From Nostoc carneum NIES-2107 (lineage in GTDB: Bacteria; Cyanobacteriota; Cyanobacteriia; Cyanobacteriales; Nostocaceae), in assembly GCA_002368155.1 (NCBI GenBank), contig AP018180.1:4511380-4575379 (forward strand): DNA of 64,000 nucleotides, read 5' to 3'. The translations under genes and the position numbers were made by a program. The stretch's first letter is position 1, and every line of letters begins with the position of its first letter. This document shows, in pieces, positions 9,746 through 18,235 of the stretch. Below the pieces are notes generated by a model. The model saw only the letters and a list, made by a program, of their open reading frames with translations. It did no database searches and was not told the origin of the DNA.

Positions 9746-10080
9746 TGACTTATAAAGGGTACACAGCTAGCCTGGAAGTAGATGTAGAAGCGAAAATACT
9801 TTTTGGTCAAGTCCTAGATATTAATGACGTGATTACCTTTAAAGGACAAACTGTAGATGAAGCACGTCAAGAATTCCAAAATTCTGTTGATGATTATCTG
9901 GCTTTTTGTGAAGAACTAGGAGAGGAGCCTGATAAACCTTTCTCTGGTAAACTTCCATTCCGCACAACTCCAGAACACCATCGCAAAATATTTATTGCTG
10001 CTAAAAAGACTGGTAAAAGTATAAATGCTTGGATGGATGAAATCTTAACTATTGCTGCGGATAAAATAATAAATACCTAG
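9742..10080 (+). CDS. hicB: HicB family antitoxin
   Basis: A 112-residue HicB. The N-terminal half is the partial RNase H-like fold (MTYKGYTASLEVD, then LFGQVLDINDVITF, then a helix VDEARQEFQNSVDDYL). The C-terminal part is a ribbon-helix-helix-type DNA-binding segment (GKLPFRTTPEHH, KTGKSINAWMDEIL). Two ATG codons are possible (9742, 9745); the first overlaps hicA. The domain layout is complete, so the antitoxin is probably functional although its toxin is broken. The last 66 bases of the gene recur at 12009-12074. Confidence 0.9.
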   Translation: MMTYKGYTASLEVDVEAKILFGQVLDINDVITFKGQTVDEARQEFQNSVDDYLAFCEELGEEPDKPFSGKLPFRTTPEHHRKIFIAAKKTGKSINAWMDEILTIAADKIINT

Positions 10081-10114
10081 AGTAAACGATTTTAGATATC
10101 TTTGTTGCTAAAGT

Positions 10115-10175
10115 GCGATCGCACTTCCACAAGAGGCGATCGCTTGATGTTTGAGTTTTTCTGCAAAGCGATCGC
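10115..10175. repeat. Dispersed HIP1 repeat copy
   Basis: This is a single copy of the 57-58 bp unit found in tandem at 8910-9058: GCGATCGC at 10115, 10136 and 10168 with the AAGAGGCGATCGCTTGA core and TTTTTCTGCAAA spacer. It lies between hicB and the antitoxin gene on the opposite strand. Confidence 0.7.
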
Positions 10176-10238
10176 TTTATGAGTATGGCATAATCAAATA
10201 TTTTTTCAAAGATCCCACAACTTAAGATTTTAGCGGGA

Positions 10239-10460
10239 CTAACCATTCCATGAATCACGTTCCTCATTGACATATTCTTGAGCATCAATACGATTCCAAA
10301 TTTCTTTACCCAATCCACGCAATTTGAGAATGCTACGCTTTGCCTGAGATTTCATTGTCATTTGTTGACGAATTAATCTTGATAAGTCTTCAATTAAGCA
10401 TATTTGTTCTTCATATGTGAGACTTTGAGCTTGATGTAATACTTCTTGATAACTAGACAT
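10239..10460 (-). CDS. Orphan VapB-like antitoxin
   Basis: A 73-residue protein of a type common in cyanobacteria as the first gene of PIN-toxin modules: an N-terminal helical part (YQEVLHQAQSLTYEEQICLIEDL) and a C-terminal toxin-binding tail with KRSILKLRGLGKEIW and EYVNEERDSWNG. No PIN-domain gene follows within the 158 bases to hicB; that gap holds a HIP1 repeat instead. It therefore looks like an antitoxin whose toxin has been lost. The assignment rests on family recognition. Confidence 0.7.
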   Translation of the reverse strand: MSSYQEVLHQAQSLTYEEQICLIEDLSRLIRQQMTMKSQAKRSILKLRGLGKEIWNRIDAQEYVNEERDSWNG

Positions 10461-10573
10461 ATAATTTATAACTTTAATTTTTTGCTGCTAAATATAATAT
10501 ACAGCGATTCAACTACTGTTTTAGAACAGGCGATCGCTTCCTGATGCGTGCGGAGTGAGTTGAGGCGCACTGG

Positions 10574-10591
10574 CTTGTCGTTAGACATCGC
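10574..10591 (-). repeat. Inverted copy of the repeat fused into hicA
   Basis: These 18 bases are the exact reverse complement of GCGATGTCTAACGACAAG at 9580-9597 inside the broken hicA. Nearby GCGTGCGGAGTGAGTTG is also repeat-like. The segment lies just before the second xisH. Confidence 0.75.
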
Positions 10592-10659
10592 TGAGTCGAT
10601 TAATTAGTATAATCAATGTAATCATAGTGAATACATTAGCTGATGTCAGCAGAGATAAA

Positions 10660-11076
10660 ATGCCAGCAAAAGACATTTACCATGATGCTGTTAAAAATGC
10701 CTTAATTAAAGATGGCTGGAAAATTATAGCCGATCCTTACTTTTTGCAGTATGAAGATGCAGAGCTTTATGCTGATTTATTTCTAGAAAAAGCTTTATTA
10801 GTAGAACAAGAAGGAAGAAAAATAGTTGTTGAAATCAAGAGTTTCATCAGCCCTTCACTTATGAAAGATTTTGAAAATGCTCTTGGACAATATATCTTAT
10901 ACCGCGATATTTTAAAATTAGCTAATAAAGACTATAAAATTTATTTGGCAATTAGAGATACAATATTCGATACTTTCTTTCAACGAAAATCTATTCAAGC
11001 AGTAGTTAAACGCAATCAAATTGAATTTATTGTTTTTAACAACGAAAGAGAGGAAATTACCTTATGGATAAATTAA
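10660..11076 (+). CDS. xisH: XisH family protein (second copy)
   Basis: A 138-residue XisH paralogue with [21 protein letters not shown] and the central [10 protein letters not shown] (E-x-K). I chose the ATG at 10660 because it aligns with the MPAKD start of the first copy; an upstream GTG at 10627 would add eleven residues unlike the family. It overlaps xisI by 13 bases, exactly as in the first pair. The two copies differ at many positions, so this is not a recent duplication. Confidence 0.9.
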   Translation: MPAKDIYHDAVKNALIKDGWKIIADPYFLQYEDAELYADLFLEKALLVEQEGRKIVVEIKSFISPSLMKDFENALGQYILYRDILKLANKDYKIYLAIRDTIFDTFFQRKSIQAVVKRNQIEFIVFNNEREEITLWIN

Positions 11077-11405
11077 CACAATATAGAGAGTTAATTAAAC
11101 AGGTACTGACTGAGTATGATAGTCTTTCTCGCAAATCGCCTGAAAAACATTCAGAAACTTGTTTAGTATTTGATGAAACTCACGATCATTATCTCTGGTT
11201 GACGGTAGATTGGCAAGGTAGCAAAAGGCTTAAATATACTCATATTCATATTAGGATAAAAAATGAAAAAATATATATAGAAGAAGACTGGACAGAAGAG
11301 GGAATAGCGACTGAATTAATTAGGTTAGGTGTAAATAGTAGCGAGATTGTTTTAGCTTTTCAACCACCAGATGTTAGAAAATTTACAGAGTTTGCAACAG
11401 CTTAG
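11064..11405 (+). CDS. xisI: XisI family protein (second copy)
   Basis: A 113-residue XisI paralogue opening [15 protein letters not shown] and ending [16 protein letters not shown]. The central [23 protein letters not shown] matches the layout of the first copy at 6903-7238. It is translationally coupled to xisH by a 13-base overlap and followed after 21 bases by a Uma2-type gene, perhaps in the same transcript. Confidence 0.9.
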   Translation: MDKLTQYRELIKQVLTEYDSLSRKSPEKHSETCLVFDETHDHYLWLTVDWQGSKRLKYTHIHIRIKNEKIYIEEDWTEEGIATELIRLGVNSSEIVLAFQPPDVRKFTEFATA

Positions 11406-11426
11406 TTAATATCCGATTATCAAAGT

Positions 11427-12002
11427 ATGGATGCTATAACTCTCAATCTCAACCCAGTGATTCAGCTTACAGATGAGCAATTTTTTCAGCTTTGCCAAAT
11501 AAACGAACTCATCAGATTTGAGCGTAATGCTGATGGAACACTACTACTAATGCCTCTTGTCGGAGGTTTAACTAGCAACCGCAATGCTAATATTTCTGCT
11601 CAACTTGGGTTGTGGAATCGTGATGAATCGCTAGGTGTTGCTTTTAGTTCTTCTACTGGTTTTTCTTTACCAACTGGAGCAGTTCGTTCTCCTGATGCAT
11701 CTTGGTTAAGGCGCGATAAATGGGATACTCTTACTCAAGAGCAAAAAGAGAGATTTGCTCCAGTATGTCCAGATTTTGTGGTGGAATTGCGTTCTGATAG
11801 TGATTGTTTACAAAGGCTACAGAATAAAATGCAAGAGTATCTAGATAACGGTTCTAGATTGGGCTGGTTAATTGATTTAGCCACTCAACGAGTAGAAATT
11901 TATCGCCACAATCAAGATGTTGAAATACTGCAATCTCCTACTAGTTTATCAGGAGAAGATATACTACCTGGATTTGTACTGAATCTGAAAGGTATTTGGT
12001 AA
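11427..12002 (+). CDS. Uma2 family restriction-endonuclease-like protein
   Basis: A 191-residue protein of the Uma2 family (DUF820, PD-(D/E)XK fold), present in dozens of copies in cyanobacteria. Visible core elements are the N-terminal TDEQFFQLCQIN, SPDASWLRRDKWDTL, PDFVVELRSDSD (Asp then Glu of the active site), and GWLIDL with RVEIYR near the C-terminus. The usual lysine after the acidic strand is replaced here by VVELRS, as in many Uma2 proteins. Targets and cellular role are unknown. A HicB remnant begins seven bases after the stop codon. Confidence 0.85.
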   Translation: MDAITLNLNPVIQLTDEQFFQLCQINELIRFERNADGTLLLMPLVGGLTSNRNANISAQLGLWNRDESLGVAFSSSTGFSLPTGAVRSPDASWLRRDKWDTLTQEQKERFAPVCPDFVVELRSDSDCLQRLQNKMQEYLDNGSRLGWLIDLATQRVEIYRHNQDVEILQSPTSLSGEDILPGFVLNLKGIW

Positions 12003-12008
12003 ATATAT

Positions 12009-12074
12009 GAAAATATAAATGCTTGGATGGATGAAATCTTAACTGTTGCTGCGGATAAAGTAATTAATACCTAA
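12009..12074 (+). pseudogene. Remnant of a hicB 3' end
   Basis: The 66 bases encode NINAWMDEILTVAADKVINT and a stop, nearly identical to the last 21 residues of HicB at 10015-10080 (T for I and V for I changes only). It has no start or upstream domain, and the preceding bases are the Uma2 stop. It is a duplicated or deletion-derived scrap of a second hicB. Confidence 0.8.
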
Positions 12075-12088
12075 TTTCTAAAAAAGAA

Positions 12089-12125
12089 AACCCTCGCTTC
12101 CATCAAAAATAATGAAGCAAGGGTT
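12089..12125 (-). terminator. Terminator of the AarF/UbiB kinase gene
   Basis: The 12-base arms AACCCTCGCTTC (12089-12100) and GAAGCAAGGGTT (12114-12125) pair with one mismatch around a 13-base loop. Read on the minus strand the hairpin is followed by a T-rich run (12078-12088), so it terminates the gene ending at 12146. Confidence 0.75.
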
Positions 12126-12145
12126 ATTCTAAAAAACAAAGAGTT

Positions 12146-14215
12146 TTATACTCGTGCAGGTAAAGATAATCTCTCAGATTGGGGTAAATTACTATCTGGA
12201 GTCTGATTAACTTCTTCCGTCGCTAACAAATCACGAATTAATTTAGTTAAAGCCTTTTGTAGTAAACGATTAGTAATTTGTTGACCTAAACGCTGTACTC
12301 CGGGATTTACTAATAATTGTGCCAGTTGGGGAGCAAGCTGCAATGGATCAAAGCCACGGGTATCTCGCAGAATACCTAAAATTCGTTTGATATGTTCTAA
12401 GGTTTGTTGTTGCTCAGATGTGGCGGCGGGAGTTTCGTTAATTGCGGTAATTCCTACTTGTTCGCGTAGTAAATAGGTGAAGTTATGCAAGACATTTTGA
12501 CTTAAAGCATTTATCCCATTAACAAATTCATCTACCAATTTGTCGCGAATAAAACCGCCACGTTCAGAAGTGAGAAAGTCTAGCCCTTGAGTAACTACTA
12601 AATTTAAATCGTAGTCTTCATTACCTCGCGCATTTCGTAATAAGTTTTCTAAGCGATTCCAACGGAATCTACCTTCTTTAAAAAGCAAATCTTGCAGTGA
12701 TGCTCTCAGTGCTGGCGCTGGATCGGTTAACAAGCGTTTCGCTACATAAGGATAAGCTTCACTCAAAACTTTAAAGTTGGGATCTATATAGATGGCAATC
12801 CCTTCAAGTGTTACCAAAGAGCGAATAATTAAAGCGTAGTAGGGAGGTACGCGGAAGGGATATTCATACATCAAAGCCGATAGCTCATCGGTGATACTTT
12901 TAATATTTAACTCTGCAACGCTTGCACCTTGCGCTTCTGCAAAAACTTTGGCGAAGGCGGGAATAATTGGTGTTAAGTCGGTTTCTGGTGATAAGAAATC
13001 TAGCTTAACGTAGTCTTTAGCTAAACCGTCAAAGTCACGATTCACAACGTGGACGATCGCCTCAATTAAACCATAACGCTGGGGTGGCTGAATCTCGCTC
13101 ATCATGCCGAAGTCGAGATAAGCTAATTTACCATCCAGTGTGGCTAATAAATTACCAGGGTGGGGGTCAGCGTGGAAAAATCCATGTTCTAGTAACTGAC
13201 GCAAAGAACACTGGACACCGACCTCAATTAAATAACGCGCATCTATACCTTTAGCTTTAATTTCCGGCGTTTGGGTTAATTTAATGCCGTTAATCCACTC
13301 CATCGTCAACACGCGACGATTGGTGTATTCCCAGTAAATTTTCGGTACGTATATGTCTTTCATGTGACCATATAACTGGAAAAAACGCTCGGCATTTTCT
13401 CCTTCGTGTATATAGTCCATTTCTTCAAAAATGCGATCGCCTAATTCATCGAGAATCCCAACTAAATCGCTCCGCACCCGTTTAAATTGTTTCTTTGCCC
13501 AACCAGCTATGCCACGTAATATATATAAGTCAACGGTAATTCTTTCTTTTAAGTCAGGACGCTGTACTTTAACTGCGACTTCCTCACCAGTTTTCAGCTT
13601 CCCTTTATAAACTTGTCCCAAAGAAGCGGCTGCAATTGGTTGTGGTGAAAGTTCAGCATAAATTTCTGCTGGTGGTGCGCCGAGTTCTTCTTCTATAAAC
13701 TGGTAAGCAATTTCGTTGGGAAAAGGCGGTAATTGGTCTTGTAGTTTGGTGAGTTCTTCTAAAAATGCGGGGGGAACCAAATCTGGTCTTGTAGACAAAG
13801 CCTGGCCAATTTTGATATAAGCAGGCCCTAGTCTAGTTAATAATTCTCTTAGTTGCGCGGCGCGGCGGCGGTCATTTTTTACGACAATTCCCCGTTTGCT
13901 ATCCCACCACAACCCCAAAGCAAAGGAGAGTGTCGGCCATAAGACAGCAAGAATCCGTCCGAAAACTTCTAGAGGTCTTTGTTGATAATGCGCCGCAATC
14001 TCCACTGGATCGTAACGTGTCATCTCAGTGTCAATTGGTGCCCTCAATGCTCTCTGCTGTTGAGCTGCTATCAGTCTCGGCGATTTAACAACCAAGCCTT
14101 GTGTGTCATTTTCGGACACAACTTCAGCAACATATACCTCATCGCGGCGGTTGTTGCTACCGCGATTGTCCTCCTCGATCGGTCGGGAAGTTGGGGGAAG
14201 TGTTTTCGCAATCAT
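12146..14215 (-). CDS. AarF/ABC1/UbiB family atypical kinase
   Basis: A 689-residue protein of the ABC1K (AarF/UbiB) family, atypical kinases linked to quinone and prenyl-lipid metabolism and to stress responses in cyanobacteria and plastids. The hallmark motif LIKIGQALSTRPDLVPP-type segment (here YIKIGQALSTRPDL, EELTKLQDQLPPFP) lies near residues 130-170, the Ala-rich loop AAASLGQVYKG and VAVKVQRP follow, then HADPHPGNLL and AYLDFGMM. A C-terminal helical region is present. I chose the ATG at 14215; the frame extends to a TTG at 14260 without good support. It is encoded alone, opposite to its neighbours. Substrate not predictable. Confidence 0.92.
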   Translation of the reverse strand: MIAKTLPPTSRPIEEDNRGSNNRRDEVYVAEVVSENDTQGLVVKSPRLIAAQQQRALRAPIDTEMTRYDPVEIAAHYQQRPLEVFGRILAVLWPTLSFALGLWWDSKRGIVVKNDRRRAAQLRELLTRLGPAYIKIGQALSTRPDLVPPAFLEELTKLQDQLPPFPNEIAYQFIEEELGAPPAEIYAELSPQPIAAASLGQVYKGKLKTGEEVAVKVQRPDLKERITVDLYILRGIAGWAKKQFKRVRSDLVGILDELGDRIFEEMDYIHEGENAERFFQLYGHMKDIYVPKIYWEYTNRRVLTMEWINGIKLTQTPEIKAKGIDARYLIEVGVQCSLRQLLEHGFFHADPHPGNLLATLDGKLAYLDFGMMSEIQPPQRYGLIEAIVHVVNRDFDGLAKDYVKLDFLSPETDLTPIIPAFAKVFAEAQGASVAELNIKSITDELSALMYEYPFRVPPYYALIIRSLVTLEGIAIYIDPNFKVLSEAYPYVAKRLLTDPAPALRASLQDLLFKEGRFRWNRLENLLRNARGNEDYDLNLVVTQGLDFLTSERGGFIRDKLVDEFVNGINALSQNVLHNFTYLLREQVGITAINETPAATSEQQQTLEHIKRILGILRDTRGFDPLQLAPQLAQLLVNPGVQRLGQQITNRLLQKALTKLIRDLLATEEVNQTPDSNLPQSERLSLPARV

Positions 14216-14526
14216 GAAGAATGGCACCGGTCGAATTGATTCTGTTAAGTATTGTAACAATATGTTTTGTTTCCAGCACCCCGATTTAGTTAGAACAAGT
14301 GGTTTTCTTGTTCCAGTTGCCTCAATCCCTAGAAATTGGATTGTAATAATAGCAAACCACGAGATTTGCTGACATCTCTATATATTGAAAGAAAAATTGT
14401 TGTTTAACCTCATCCTCAAAAGAGAATTTCAGCTATTGAATGAGTTGGACACAACAGCAGTAGTTAAACTTGTGATCATCGCAGGTCAAGCTATTCCTGG
14501 TTGACTCACACCTAAATAATATTTTT
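14216..14526. other. Divergent intergenic region
   Basis: This 311-base gap separates the minus-strand kinase gene from the plus-strand antitoxin gene and should hold both promoters. I see no gene, clear operator or repeat in it. Confidence 0.4.
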
Positions 14527-14853
14527 ATGACTATTAAGGATATCCTTATCCAAGAAATTGAATCCTCGCCTGAGCCCCTGCTAGAAGAAACTCTAGATTT
14601 TCTCCGCTTTTTGAAACTGAAGCAAGAATCCGTGAGAAAAGCTCAAGAACCGCCACATCAGACAGTAGAAACCACAGGTGCTGATACCCAGCCAAGCAAT
14701 AGCCCTCAACTAGCATATCGACCTGCTTCGGGAAATTCTATTCTCAGACACGCAGGAACTTGGTCAGGTGATGACTTTGATGAGTGTCTTCAATCTGTTT
14801 ACGCCACTCGTGGCAAAGCCAAGTTCGATTATGACTTAAATCCTTTTGAGTAA
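14527..14853 (+). CDS. VapB-like antitoxin of a broken vapBC pair
   Basis: A 108-residue protein whose N-terminus (IKDILIQEIESSPEPLLEETLDFLRFLK) is of the DUF2281-like antitoxin type and whose C-terminus (ILRHAGTWSGDDFDECLQ, then VYATRG) is the toxin-binding tail common in cyanobacterial modules. A 40-residue Ser/Pro/Thr-rich linker separates the parts. Its TAA stop overlaps the ATG of vapC (TAATG at 14851-14855), which supports its identity. The antitoxin frame is intact. Confidence 0.8.
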   Translation: MTIKDILIQEIESSPEPLLEETLDFLRFLKLKQESVRKAQEPPHQTVETTGADTQPSNSPQLAYRPASGNSILRHAGTWSGDDFDECLQSVYATRGKAKFDYDLNPFE

Positions 14854-15296
14854 TGTACCTGCTGGATACAAATCATTGTAGTGCGATTATCCTGGGCGAA
14901 CCAAAGGTAATTCATCGAATAACTGAGGTGTGAGAATCAAATATCGCTACCTGCGTCATTGTACAGGGCGAACTGACATACATGATGGAAAATTCTCGAC
15001 AGAGAGAAACAAATCTAGCTTATTTGACAGAATTTATCGCAGATATACGTGTATATGGGATTACAGAAGAAACCGCTAATATTTATGGTCAACTCAAAGC
15101 AGCTTTGATGAGACAATTTGGCCCTAAAGAAAAAAGCAAACGCAGAAAAACTCAAGTGACAGACTTGGGTTTCGATGAAAATGACCTCTGGATTGCTGCT
15201 ATATCGCTACAACATGGTCTAACTGTTGTCTCAGCTGATAGTGATTTTCAGAGAATTCAACAAGTGAAAAGCTTGTCTATTGAATCTTGGTTGTAA
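14853..15296 (+). pseudogene. vapC: vapC (PIN-domain RNase toxin) with in-frame stop at codon 27
   Basis: Starting at the ATG at 14853 the frame reads MYLLDTNHCSAIILGEP and onward to TEV, then TGA at 14931-14933, then continues in the same frame to 15296 with all later PIN motifs (VQGELTYMM; DENDLWIAA; VVSADSDFQ; ending SIESWL). Family members have glycine at the stop position, so a single GGA to TGA change explains it. The four acidic PIN residues are all encoded, the first (Asp5) before the stop. Full length would be about 147 residues. Without readthrough the toxin is inactive. The first 26 codons overlap the antitoxin stop. Confidence 0.85.
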
Positions 15297-15445
15297 ACTC
15301 TATAAGCTTTACTCGGATTCTGTCACGTCACATTAATAGGTTTGCTACACTTATATGGGTCTGCTACTTCTATAGTAGTGGCTCATGCCTAGATTCCTAA
15401 AAGTTGGAAGTATTCGGCATCTGCCTAGATGGAGAATTTGGCTTG

Positions 15446-17191
15446 ATGTTGCTTTGCCTGCGAATTGAAAACTTTGCCCTAATTGACCAACTCGAACTAG
15501 AATTTGGCGCTGGCTTAAATGTATTAACAGGTGAAACCGGCGCGGGAAAATCGATTATCTTAGATGCCATTGATGCAGCTTTAGGCGGTAAGGTATCTAG
15601 TCGAGTAATTCGCACTGGCACTAGTCGGGCGATGGTAGAAGCTACTTTTAAATCTAACGCTGCCTTAGCTGCTTGGTTAAGCGAACAAGAAATTGATTCC
15701 ATAGATGAAAATTCTGTAGTTATTAGCCGAGAAATCGCTGCCACTGCTAGCAATGTCCGCAGTAGATCGCGGGTAAATGGCGTGTTGGTGAATCGCCAGA
15801 TGATGGTGGGGCTGCGCGATCGCTTGGTGGAAATTACTGCCCAAGGTCAAACTGTACAAGTGGGACAATCTGCCCAAGTCCGCGATTGGTTAGATTTACA
15901 TGGTGGCGACTCTTTAATGCAGCAGCGTCAAGCGATCGCCAATTTGTTTAACTTGTACCAAACAGCACATTTAGCCCTAGAAAAACGCCGGACATCAGAA
16001 CGGGAAAGGTTGCAGCAACTAGATTTGCTTACCTATCAAGTGCAGGAATTAGGCGCAGTCAACCTCAACGATCCCAACGAACTCGAACAGCTACAACAAG
16101 AACGAGAACGCCTCAATCATGTCGTAGATTTACAACAAATGAGTTACAAGGTCTATCAGGCTTTGTATCAAAACGATAACGAAACTCCCGCCGCCGCAGA
16201 TTTATTAGGCGATAGCGAAGCCACCTTAAATGACATGGTGGAATATGATAGCCAACTACAACCACTGTTAGACTTAGTGCGAGATGCCCAAGCTACATTA
16301 ATGGAAGTTGCGAGGCAAATTAATGCCTATGGCGAAGATTTAGAAGCAGATCCCCAGCGTTTAGAAGAAGTAGAAGAACGCATTCGGGAATTAAAGCAGA
16401 TTTGCCGCAAATATGGCCCCACACTGCAAGAAGCGATCGCCTACTACCAAAAAATCCAAGGTGAATTAGCCGAACTCAACGACAGCGAACAATCTATTGA
16501 AAGCTTAGAACAACAAGAACAAGCAACCTTGGCAAAACTGACTCAAGCTTGTAACCAGTTAACGCAATTGCGTCGTACAGCCGCTAATAAATTAGAGTCG
16601 AGATTAATTGCGGAACTCAAACCCCTAGCAATGGAAAAGGTACAGTTTAAAGTAGAGATTGTACCCAGTGCGCCCACCGCTACAGGTGCAGACAAAATTA
16701 CATTTATGTTTAGTCCCAACCCCGGAGAACCAATACAACCTTTAACAGAAATTGCCTCCGGTGGGGAAATGAGCCGCTTCTTACTAGCGCTGAAAGCTTG
16801 CGTTTCCCAAGCTGATGCAGCTGGGACAATGGTATTTGATGAAATTGATGTGGGTGTTTCCGGGAGAGTCGCCCAAGCGATCGCAGAGAAATTACACCAA
16901 CTCAGCCAACGCTCACAGGTATTATGTGTTACTCACCAACCCCTAGTAGCAGCAATGGCAGACCGCCATTTTCGGGTAGATAAGCAAATTATCAATCAAA
17001 GTAAGGGTAAAAAAGAGAACAATGGTAGCAGCGAGCAGCGTACCGTTGTGCGTGTCACCGCCTTGGATAATTTAACCACCCGCAGAGATGAACTAGCGCA
17101 ATTAGCCGGCGGTAAATCAGCCACAGATGCGATCGCTTTTGCCGAATCTCTATTATTGCAAGCTGCCAATCATCGGCGCGAGAAATCTTAA
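15446..17191 (+). CDS. recN: DNA repair protein RecN
   Basis: A 581-residue SMC-like ATPase acting in double-strand break repair. The N-terminal Walker A is GETGAGKS near residue 32. A long coiled-coil-rich middle (residues about 150-380, many Gln/Glu/Leu heptads) follows. The C-terminal lobe has the signature EIASGGEMSRFLLALK, the Walker B VFDEIDVGVSG, and the HQPLVAAMADRHF segment typical of RecN. I chose the ATG at 15446 because family members begin MLLCLRIENFALI and GGAGAA (15431) sits ten bases upstream; a TTG at 15404 would add fourteen unlikely residues. It is transcribed toward crtR (convergent). Confidence 0.95.
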   Translation: MLLCLRIENFALIDQLELEFGAGLNVLTGETGAGKSIILDAIDAALGGKVSSRVIRTGTSRAMVEATFKSNAALAAWLSEQEIDSIDENSVVISREIAATASNVRSRSRVNGVLVNRQMMVGLRDRLVEITAQGQTVQVGQSAQVRDWLDLHGGDSLMQQRQAIANLFNLYQTAHLALEKRRTSERERLQQLDLLTYQVQELGAVNLNDPNELEQLQQERERLNHVVDLQQMSYKVYQALYQNDNETPAAADLLGDSEATLNDMVEYDSQLQPLLDLVRDAQATLMEVARQINAYGEDLEADPQRLEEVEERIRELKQICRKYGPTLQEAIAYYQKIQGELAELNDSEQSIESLEQQEQATLAKLTQACNQLTQLRRTAANKLESRLIAELKPLAMEKVQFKVEIVPSAPTATGADKITFMFSPNPGEPIQPLTEIASGGEMSRFLLALKACVSQADAAGTMVFDEIDVGVSGRVAQAIAEKLHQLSQRSQVLCVTHQPLVAAMADRHFRVDKQIINQSKGKKENNGSSEQRTVVRVTALDNLTTRRDELAQLAGGKSATDAIAFAESLLLQAANHRREKS

Positions 17192-17220
17192 AGAAAACCG
17201 GAATTGATTATCAAATGTAG

Positions 17221-17260
17221 GGTGTGTTGTCGCGCAGCGCAACGCACCATTTAAGTTTTT
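17221..17260 (+). terminator. Hairpin between convergent recN and crtR
   Basis: GGTGTGTTG (17221-17229) and CAACGCACC (17240-17248) pair around CGCGCAGCG-type sequence, followed by TTTAAGTTTTTT. The GGTGCGTT/AACGCACC word is also a common dispersed repeat (compare 49436-49463). It may stop recN transcription. Confidence 0.5.
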
Positions 17261-17335
17261 TCAATGAGAGCGATCGCATCCATAACTTAGAATATGTAGC
17301 GCGATCGCCTGTCGGTTGTAAATGGCTATATCATC

Positions 17336-18235
17336 TTAATTTTCAGGCTGTTTGTGGTGGTTAAACCTAATTCCTAAAAAGATGTCGTAAACAAACTCAA
17401 AAAAATCTTTCTTTTGTAATAATCCGGAAGTTTGATAACAACCTTTTGCATCTAATAGTGGTTTCATCAAATAATAGGCAGACTGGTAGTTGTACCAGGG
17501 AATTGACGGCCACAAATGATGAACTAGATGGTAATTCTGTCCCATAATCAAAATGTTCAGAATTGGGTTAGGGTAAACGCGAGCATTTTTCCAGCGATCG
17601 CGCTCTACAAATGGACGATGGGGCAGATAATCAAAGAATAATCCTAATGCTATCCCCACGATAAATGCTGGTATAAACCAAAAATTGAGAATATAACCCA
17701 AAAAGTGATACTGCACTGAGATATAAACAATTGTCCCTACAATCAAGCGGCTAATAAACCATTCCAGTAGCTCATATTTACGCCACAGTTGCCGTTGAAA
17801 GAAAAATACCTCATGGTACAAAAATCTTACTGCAATTAACCACAGCGGCCCGCCAGTGGAGACATAATGATCTGGGTCATCTTTGGGATGATTAACATGG
17901 GCATGATGCTGTAAATGCACTCGCGTAAATACCGGAAACGCGAAAGCTAGCATCAGCGCACTACCATGACCTAACATCGCATTGATAACTCGGTTGCGAT
18001 GGGCAGATTGATGGCAAGCATCGTGAATCACTGTCCCTGAACAATGCAGCGCTAGAGTGTTCACACTAAAGCATAGCCAATGCGGCCATTCCCACAGCCA
18101 GTAACCAAAGTTAGATAACACTAGCATCGCCACTGCACTAAAAAACAGCAGCATTGTGGCACTAAAATCACCAGCAGGCGCTAAAAATTCCTTGGGTGGG
18201 ACTGTCAGTGGCTTCTGTGCCTCCGACGTGAGCAT
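17336..18235 (-). CDS. crtR: Beta-carotene hydroxylase CrtR
   Basis: A 299-residue membrane di-iron enzyme of the fatty acid desaturase superfamily, the cyanobacterial CrtR that hydroxylates beta-ionone rings to make zeaxanthin and related xanthophylls. Three histidine boxes are visible: HDACHQSAH near residue 70, HLQHHAHVNH near residue 107, and YHLVHHLWP near residue 235. Several hydrophobic spans lie between. The segments LGHGSALMLAFAFPVFTRVH and FDYLPHRPF are strongly family-like. The ATG at 18235 has AAGGAG upstream; a TTG at 18256 is not needed. It is divergent from pyk across 538 bases. Confidence 0.9.
   Translation of the reverse strand: MLTSEAQKPLTVPPKEFLAPAGDFSATMLLFFSAVAMLVLSNFGYWLWEWPHWLCFSVNTLALHCSGTVIHDACHQSAHRNRVINAMLGHGSALMLAFAFPVFTRVHLQHHAHVNHPKDDPDHYVSTGGPLWLIAVRFLYHEVFFFQRQLWRKYELLEWFISRLIVGTIVYISVQYHFLGYILNFWFIPAFIVGIALGLFFDYLPHRPFVERDRWKNARVYPNPILNILIMGQNYHLVHHLWPSIPWYNYQSAYYLMKPLLDAKGCYQTSGLLQKKDFFEFVYDIFLGIRFNHHKQPEN

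Noticed and set aside
6496-11405. fdxN-type excision element
   Set aside because: XisH and XisI are present, but there is no recombinase, no interrupted gene and no pair of direct repeats that could be element ends.
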